This document shows, one piece after another, positions 6,001 through 7,171 of a stretch of DNA of 7,171 nucleotides. Position 1 is the stretch's first letter. Each line of letters begins with the position of its first letter. A program made the translations under genes and the position numbers. The DNA lies in the NCBI GenBank assembly GCA_036835375.1, contig DAITMB010000186.1, forward strand, positions 1 to 7,171, in the 5' to 3' direction. This DNA is from JANQTF01 sp036835375. GTDB lineage: Bacteria; Bacteroidota; Bacteroidia; J057. Under the pieces are notes generated by a model. It made no database searches, was not told the DNA's origin, and saw only the letters and a list, made by a program, of their open reading frames with translations.

Positions 6001-6650
6001 ATCGGAGTAGCTCCATTCAAGGAGTAACTGACAGGGAAGGTCGTCTGGGCATTTACCCCAAAGTTCGTGAGTTGAACTGTCACTGGCTCGGTAGCAGAAA
6101 GACCACAAGCCGAGGGTGGAATGCTCAGGGAGGTGACACCTACATCGTTCGGTGGAGGGGGAAGAATGTTGATCCCGTAATCTTCCGTTTCTCCAAATCC
6201 GTAGCTTCCACATGGAGTCAGCGCACCGGGTGGAAAATAGACCGCCATCATTCTCAGTCGGGTCGTCCCGGTGGTAGCGCTTGCCGGCACAGTGAAGGTG
6301 AGGGACCCCGTTTGGCCTCCCAGGATCACAACTTCTCCCAGCTTTTCCGCAGGGTCAAATACTTGGTTGTTGTTGTAGTCAATCCAAATCCCTACCGTCA
6401 TTTGAAAGGTAGGGTTACAGAGCATGGTTGCAGTGTAGGTGCCCCCTGCGTTCAAATTGGTACTTGCGAGCGCCGTGTAATCATTGTACCCGGTTGTACT
6501 ACCCGGAAAACTCGCGTTGATGGTCCCGAGTTGAAAACTCACAATCGAGTCTCCAAACGTTATTCCGTTTGTGTAAGAAGGAATGCAATATTGCGCATAC
6601 CCTCCCACGCTTAGGAATACCAAAGCTAATAGCGTAAAATACTTCTTCAT
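1..6650 (-). CDS. Giant modular secreted surface protein (GEVED, CARDB, MAM, Ig_7, PKD-like), 3' end off window
   Basis: This is a single minus-strand frame of 2,216 complete codons with no stop, truncated by the left edge of the window. The start is ATG at 6650-6648. An in-frame TAA at 6663-6665 excludes an upstream extension, and the ATG leads straight into a signal peptide (MKKYFTLLALVFL). No Shine-Dalgarno sequence precedes it (AACCAATTCCCAAC), as is usual in Bacteroidota. Domains in order are: GEVED region 21-163; five CARDB-like plus MAM-like units between 168 and 1671; a sixth CARDB-like domain 1677-1780; Ig_7-like 1784-1857; a beta-rich module 1858-1992; and three PKD-like repeats 2010-2216. 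These families are typical of exported, often T9SS-dependent, Bacteroidota proteins. I see no HExxH or other catalytic signature, so adhesion or a structural role at the cell surface is the likely inference. An enzyme domain beyond the edge cannot be excluded. A C-terminal sorting domain is expected off-window. The reading frame and start are certain; the role is inferred. Confidence 0.95.
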   Translation of the reverse strand, partial: MKKYFTLLALVFLSVGGYAQYCIPSYTNGITFGDSIVSFQLGTINASFPGSTTGYNDYTALASTNLNAGGTYTATMLCNPTFQMTVGIWIDYNNNQVFDPAEKLGEVVILGGQTGSLTFTVPASATTGTTRLRMMAVYFPPGALTPCGSYGFGETEDYGINILPPPPNDVGVTSLSIPPSACGLSATEPVTVQLTNFGVNAQTTFPVSYSLNGATPITETFTGSLTGQGGTAPFTFAATANVSLPNTAYVIQVWTSLVGDGDASNDTLTFAFTTPNVAALPLFEDFETFTAGSPGVLGPGWSRSGGGNFEGWIVGQAPTQYSTNTGPITNNTPGGSRYMFIESSGGFNGSTYDLNAPCLSLVGATTPRLSFFYHMYGATTGSLSVLVRNGSSTGTDTTIFSISGQQQTSETAPWTEVILDLTPWAGSSIELAFRGVRGTSFTGDIAIDDVNVYQPSATDISPISAAPSGQTCLSSAETITVDVRNLGANIINFATNPLTVTVNITGASTQTFTSALINTGTLGILDTLTVTVTTTANLSAPGVHVFSVATTMVGDGTPGNNNVTAGVQSLPIFPVPFTETFETFAIGSPGTLANGWTIEGGGAFEGWTVEQNGIQNNTLTGPIQNHTPGGQIYMYTETSSGILGNQYRLVSPCLDLAGVTSPRLSFRYHMYGATTGTLAVEVRTPSGTTQIWSLSGQQQTAESDPWLLGTADLTPFAGQSVQIVFLGIRGSSFTGDLAIDDVSVFQPAPIDVAGVGVTAPESGCGLSGAEAITFDFTNFGTSPLSSVVASYSLNGGPFTTPENVPGTLLPGDTTAYTFTTLANLSIGGVYNIQVVVTQISPADTVPINDTINYTVQNFPAYAGTYPYYEDFESGNGGWSSGGLASSWAFGTPNKTTIIGASSGINAWVNGGLDLTFFNNAAFPAGGEAGRYNTGENSFVVSPCFDFTTLDTPVVRMDIWWNSEFSWDGAVLQSTIDGGLSWQNVGSFNDPNNWYNDNTINGNPGGQQEGWTGRNSTGNGSGGWVTASHRLDGLGGETQVLLRIAFGSDASVQDDGFAFDNVAITEFSPVNGQMEKLAGPVTGCGLSDSAVVSVTYSNVGTAPITSYTVGYTIVGSGTVVTESPGDTIQPGQSLTYEFATTADFSTTGTYQVQHWISAALDTDVVNDTSISTVIHKTPISTFPYFQNFDGPQWVLSPATFPIGIPVVTLPDDWENSQDDDPQDWAVRSGTSGFNTGPAGDHTTGTTKYLFVDDSSPANHDSVILISPCFDVTALNSPLMSFWYHSNNSNQPNNENELHIDLIFNGNLIFDIVPPIGHKDNNWNLLEIDMSQYIGNFAVRFRVNNDNNFGNHDIAIDDFRIVDVLPQDAGITLVAEPLSGCGLPANDTLVLALANLGIDTIFGGLNVNYSVNGGTVNTVAITDTLLPGFLIPVNFPGINFSTPGDYVVTAWTSGLTGDSNLFNDSVTTIIKSIPQVTTFPYIQDFESGDGGWVVETAQGAASSWGFGTPAKPVIQGAFSGVNAWATALDNSYLNSQGQAGAYNPNEDSWVISPCFDFTNLSSPIIEMAVWWSSEFSWDGAVLQSTVDNGATWQNVGAFNDPDNWYNDNTINGAPGGQQIGWTGTAANSSGGWVIAKNNMDSLAGEPEVRLRVAFGSDGFVQFDGFAFDDILIFERPGDDMGVEFIDAPLGSICGEDSTVIEVTLTNFGSDTAFTVPVFASITGASTATISATFTGVVAPGASVPFTIGTFNTISGGTFQIAAYTAYVGDTLAFNDTAFSVIDVSVSALTPMVIGDSICATDSAEFTLVASTAVGGIRWYSDASGNTLVHEGDTFVTPFLNTSATYYAQATTQDGFSGFTPATNAIGLGASNNFFGDGLVFNVEQDLVINTVRVYPFSAGNITVNVLDAGGANVATKSFVFGGTVPDTVLTLDFVVPVGNGYRMNANGSTVTGLYSNQAGAIYPYTQPGVISITQAINNLAGFYYFFYDWTVTSFGCPSPLVPVEASFLPAASVNLGPDGIECAGFALDASDPNLVSYLWNTGETTPTIQANSSGLYYVDVINTFGCEGSDSVSLTINPSPSVDLGPSTVTACGTVTLDAGNPGATYVWSEPGQFGQTLQVTTSGTYFVTVNLLGCEDSDTVTVTVSPAPVVDLGPNIASCTPVTLNAGNPGANYIWSTGETTQSISVVPPVTGSDTITVVVTNSAFCDAVDEIIISAG
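3..623 (-). repeat. Three tandem 69-residue PKD-like repeats
   Basis: Residues 2010-2078, 2079-2147 and 2148-2216. Each starts V-(N/D)-L-G-P, with the Leu at 2013, 2082 and 2151, so the period is exactly 69 residues (207 bases). Each has an early Cys before the (A/T)L(D/N)A strand (2020, 2090, 2158), a central Tyr/Trp strand such as YLWNTGETT or YIWSTGETT, and a late Cys (2064, 2133, 2205), with a D(S/T)(V/I) strand near the end. Such repeats are common before the C-terminal sorting region of Bacteroidota surface proteins. Further copies may lie past the window edge. Confidence 0.8.
675..1079 (-). other. Beta-rich module adjoining Ig_7, family name unknown to me
   Basis: Residues 1858-1992. 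The sequence runs FNVEQDLVINTVRVYPFSAG, ITVNVLDAGG, TLDFVVPVGNGYRMNANG, YPYTQPGVISITQA and FYYFFYDWTVT. From memory, a similar block (an opening 'f.v..d..i.sV.vyp', a middle 'vp.G.gYrl', a closing 'YYYFYDW.v') commonly follows Ig_7 in Bacteroidota exported proteins. I cannot give it a family name. Strand-like hydrophobic alternation and absence of Cys suggest a compact beta-sandwich. A ligand-binding role is possible, but no motif in the sequence shows it. Confidence 0.6.
1080..1301 (-). other. Ig_7-like (CHU_C-associated) Ig domain
   Basis: Residues 1784-1857. Landmarks are GDSICATDSAEFTLVAS, then GGIRWYSDASGN, then GDTFVTPFLNTSATYYAQA. This Cys, W-Y-s, g-f-TP-L, TYY pattern is characteristic of the Ig-like domain often found near the C-terminal part of gliding- or T9SS-associated proteins of Bacteroidota. 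There is one Cys (1796). The role is structural or spacer by family analogy. Confidence 0.75.
1311..1622 (-). repeat. CARDB-like domain 6, not followed by a MAM domain
   Basis: Residues 1677-1780. It begins DMGVEFIDAPLGSICG (Cys1691), continues with the strand IEVTLTNFG found in the other copies, and ends GDTLAFNDTAFSV. It matches the CARDB half of the five upstream units but is followed by an Ig_7-like domain. The repeat array therefore ends in a half unit. CARDB-like folds are non-catalytic Ig-like domains, usually spacers or adhesive modules. Confidence 0.75.
1638..2561 (-). repeat. Unit 5: CARDB-like domain 5 plus MAM-like domain (subtype b')
   Basis: Residues 1364-1671. The CARDB-like part (1364-1470) has SGCGLP (Cys1379), LVLALANLG, NYSVNGG and FNDSVTT. 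The jelly-roll part (about 1477-1671) repeats unit 3 almost block for block: DFESGDGGW, SSWGFGTPAK, VISPCFDF (Cys1552), WWSSEFSWDGAVLQS, NWYNDNTINGAPGGQQ, RVAFGSD and DGFAFDDILIF. By eye 43 of 52 residues agree between 961-1012 and 1570-1621, much higher than between other units. Confidence 0.8.
2565..3449 (-). repeat. Unit 4: CARDB-like domain 4 plus MAM domain (subtype c, most canonical)
   Basis: Residues 1068-1362. The CARDB-like part (1068-1175) has TGCGLS (Cys1083), VSVTYSNVG and VVNDTSIS. The MAM part (about 1179-1362) is the closest to the textbook family: FPYFQNFDG, DWAVRSG, a GPAGDHTTGTTKYLFVDDSS block, LISPCFDV (Cys1267), MSFWYHS and a final GNHDIAIDDFRI. It carries an Asn-rich loop (HSNNSNQPNNENELH, 1283-1297). 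Only one subtype c copy is present, and it lies between the two subtype b copies. Confidence 0.8.
3456..4403 (-). repeat. Unit 3: CARDB-like domain 3 plus MAM-like domain (subtype b)
   Basis: Residues 750-1065. The CARDB-like part (750-857) has SGCGLS (Cys764), a TNFG strand, YSLNGGP and the NDTINYTVQ end. The following domain (about 864-1065) is a longer jelly-roll-like type: YYEDFESGNGGW, SSWAFGTPNK, VVSPCFDF (Cys943), IWWNSEFSWDGAVLQS, NWYNDNTINGNPGGQQ, RIAFGSD and a closing DDGFAFDNVAI. Trp is frequent. I assign it to the MAM/jelly-roll group from the opening, the SPC motif and the final F-D-N/D pattern. It differs clearly from subtype a and matches unit 5. Confidence 0.75.
4410..5282 (-). 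repeat. Unit 2: CARDB-like domain 2 plus MAM-like domain (subtype a')
   Basis: Residues 457-747. The CARDB-like part (457-565) has Cys472 and the strand ITVDVRNLG. It is the most divergent of the six and ends in GDGTPGNNNVT instead of the ND(S/T) ending. The MAM-like part (574-747) opens with TETFETF and contains GPIQNHTPGGQIYMY, VSPCLDL (Cys653), RLSFRYHMYGATTG and SGQQQTAE, and ends GDLAIDDVSVFQP. These blocks match unit 1 closely at the protein level, for example YHMYGATTG and SGQQQT in both, which points to duplication of the unit. Confidence 0.8.
5286..6149 (-). repeat. Unit 1: CARDB-like domain 1 plus MAM-like domain (subtype a)
   Basis: Residues 168-455. The CARDB-like part (168-275) opens with DVGVTSLSIP, has Cys182 before a TVQLTNFG strand, and closes with SNDTLTF, the usual end of this Ig-like adhesion fold. 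The MAM-like part (about 280-455) opens with LFEDFETF and contains NNTPGGSRYMFIES, APCLSL (Cys358), RLSFFYHMYGATTG, SGQQQTSE and a closing GDIAIDDVNVYQP. Those are landmarks of MAM/jelly-roll domains in bacterial secreted proteins. Its closest relative in the window is the MAM of unit 2. Confidence 0.8.
6162..6590 (-). other. GEVED domain region with N-terminal cap
   Basis: This covers residues 21-163 of the giant protein. The cap (YCIPSYTNGITFGDSI, then GYNDYT) is the form that usually precedes GEVED domains in Bacteroidota secreted proteins. The core, about 65-163, carries the family landmarks: WIDYNNNQVFDPAEKLGE at 89-106, a TTRLRMM strand, PCGSYGFGETEDYGINI at 146-162, and the eponymous G-E-x-E-D at 153-157. 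The region contains Cys22, Cys78 and Cys147. GEVED is a non-catalytic beta domain of unclear binding role, found in large exported proteins. A PPPP linker (164-167) separates it from the repeats. Confidence 0.85.
6591..6650 (-). other. Sec signal peptide fitting the Bacteroidetes Q-rule
   Basis: The first 20 residues show Lys2-Lys3, then a hydrophobic core (FTLLALVFLSV), then GGYAQ. Ala19-Gln20 fits signal peptidase I cleavage after Ala19, leaving Gln20 as the mature N-terminus. In Bacteroidota such a Gln commonly cyclises to pyroglutamate (the 'Q-rule'). Cys22 follows closely, but residues 19-22 (AQYC) do not form a lipobox, so this is not a lipoprotein. The peptide shows that the protein leaves the cytoplasm by Sec. 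Confidence 0.9.
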
Positions 6651-6715
6651 GTTGGGAATTGGTTAAAGTAAGCGCAATAAATGTAATACTTGGTACGGCA
6701 AAATCAAATGAAATA

Positions 6716-6731
6716 AAATAATATATTATTT
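6716..6731. repeat. Perfect 16-base A/T palindrome upstream of the giant gene
   Basis: AAATAATATATTATTT is its own reverse complement. It lies 66-81 bases upstream of the start codon. It could be an operator for a dimeric regulator or simply a chance product of an all-A/T stretch. It is too weak in base pairing to be a terminator. Confidence 0.35.
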
Positions 6732-6882
6732 GACTCCATAATGAGAATCCGTAAATTTTAAAGCCTGCTTTTAACCAAATTGAACTGATAATTTTGCTTT
6801 ATTCCCGATTAACGACATCACGAATCATCGCTGAATACTACGCTTTCTAAGGAATTCTATCCATAAATAAGCTCTGTATTCT

Positions 6883-6909
6883 CAAATTTATTCCGAACAT
6901 ACGTTTCAA
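6883..6909 (-). promoter_or_regulatory. Weak candidate Bacteroidota-type promoter for the giant gene
   Basis: On the minus strand, TAAATTTG (plus 6890-6883) matches the Bacteroidota -7 consensus TAnnTTTG. A TTG (plus 6909-6907) lies 16 bases upstream, shorter than the roughly 19-base spacing usual for the -33 TTTG element. It would give a leader of about 225 nt. The motif is short and A/T-rich, so a chance match is quite possible. Confidence 0.22.
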
Positions 6910-7030
6910 TTTCATTTGACATTTTGCACTAGCAAGTACAAATCAAGGGAGCAAAAATAAAAAATGCTTGATTAGGCACTATTTAGATATATCGATTTAT
7001 TAAGGAATTAGATTTACTACATGTTCCAAT

Positions 7031-7064
7031 GAAAAAGGGGAAGAAGCACACGGCTCCTTCCCCT
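7031..7064 (-). terminator. Rho-independent terminator of the right-hand gene
   Basis: Bases 7036-7047 pair with 7053-7064 around a 5-base loop (7048-7052), giving a 12-pair stem rich in G/C. In minus-strand RNA the hairpin is followed by UUUUU (plus 7036-7032, the first U closing the stem). The only imperfect position (7044/7056) is an A-C mismatch on the plus strand but a U-G wobble in minus-strand RNA, so the structure favours minus-strand transcription. It lies 25 bases past the stop at 7089-7091. Confidence 0.85.
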
Positions 7065-7088
7065 GATTTTATCTTGGCATGAGATGCC

Positions 7089-7171
7089 TTACTCGCGCAC
7101 GACGCGCTTATAGGTCGTCCGTTCGCCATCGCTGATTTTGACCAGGTACACGCCTTCTGGCTGACCTGCCA
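7089..7171 (-). CDS. C-terminal tail of a T9SS cargo protein (type A sorting domain), 5' part off window
   Basis: Only the last 27 codons and the TAA stop (7089-7091) are in the window, 83 bases in all including two bases of a cut codon. The visible tail reads AGQPEGVYLVKI, SDGERTTYKR, VVRE. The G-V-Y-L-V-K-I strand followed by a turn and K-R-V-V at the extreme C-terminus is the hallmark of the type A T9SS sorting domain (Por secretion system). That domain directs export across the outer membrane and is usually cleaved at the surface. The cargo itself cannot be identified. A strong terminator follows, so it is probably not co-transcribed with the giant gene. Confidence 0.88.
   Translation of the reverse strand, partial: AGQPEGVYLVKISDGERTTYKRVVRE

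Larger units (their letters stand above)
6651..7088. other. A/T-rich intergenic region between two minus-strand genes
   Basis: This gap of about 440 bases lies between the stop at 7089-7091 and the start at 6650. It is clearly richer in A/T than either flanking gene. It contains a terminator at its right end, a 16-base palindrome and one weak promoter candidate. I find no convincing open frame, tRNA or repeat pair in it. By position it must include the 5' leader and probably the promoter of the giant gene. Confidence 0.85.

Noticed and set aside
5866..6213. Minus-strand open frames in other frames (also 1757-2038 and 3926-4108)
   Set aside because: They overlap the giant frame on the same strand and their translations show no domain pattern.
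6593..6604. Lipoprotein signal at Cys22
   Set aside because: The preceding residues (YAQY) do not match the lipobox [LVI][ASTVI][GAS]C.
1..6650. Possible frameshift or several separate genes
   Set aside because: Codon-by-codon reading gives one continuous frame with domains in consistent register from 6650 to 3.
6952..6959. Second TAnnTTTG match (TATTTTTG on the minus strand)
   Set aside because: There is no TTG or TTTG at a suitable distance upstream, and it sits in an A-run where such matches are expected by chance.

Overview
The window reads as a piece of a Bacteroidota chromosome. It holds part of one very large secreted, multi-domain surface protein on the minus strand, the very end of a second minus-strand gene at the right edge, and an A/T-rich gap between them. 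The phylum call rests on four things: GEVED, MAM-like, CARDB-like and Ig_7-type modules typical of Bacteroidota exported proteins; a type IX secretion (T9SS) type A sorting tail on the right-hand gene; a signal peptide ending Ala-Gln; and no Shine-Dalgarno sequence before the start. I cannot place it below phylum level.

Layout, right to left (the direction of transcription). Positions 7089-7171 are the last 27 codons of a T9SS cargo gene. Positions 7031-7064 are an intrinsic terminator for that gene. Positions 6651-7030 are an A/T-rich intergenic stretch that should carry the promoter of the next gene. Positions 1-6650 are one uninterrupted reading frame of 2,216 complete codons that runs off the left edge. 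I translated it codon by codon and found no stop or frameshift.

Protein architecture, N to C: signal peptide (1-19/20); GEVED region (21-163); Pro-rich linker; five copies of a CARDB-like plus MAM-like two-domain unit (168-455, 457-747, 750-1065, 1068-1362, 1364-1671); a sixth CARDB-like domain (1677-1780); an Ig_7-like domain (1784-1857); a beta-rich module of a kind often found beside Ig_7 (1858-1992); and three PKD-like repeats with an exact 69-residue period (2010-2216) that reach the window edge. The MAM-like domains fall into three subtypes in the order a, a', b, c, b', which suggests internal duplication and shuffling.

No catalytic motif is visible. The simplest reading is a long adhesive or structural surface protein exported by Sec and then T9SS. 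The missing C-terminus should carry a T9SS sorting domain, but that is inference. The two genes are separated by a terminator, so they are probably separate transcription units that share the secretion route. I see no RNA gene, mobile element, CRISPR array or clearly new system. The points most worth following are the repeat history, the one-cysteine-per-domain pattern, the EF-hand-like loop and the exact 69-residue repeat.
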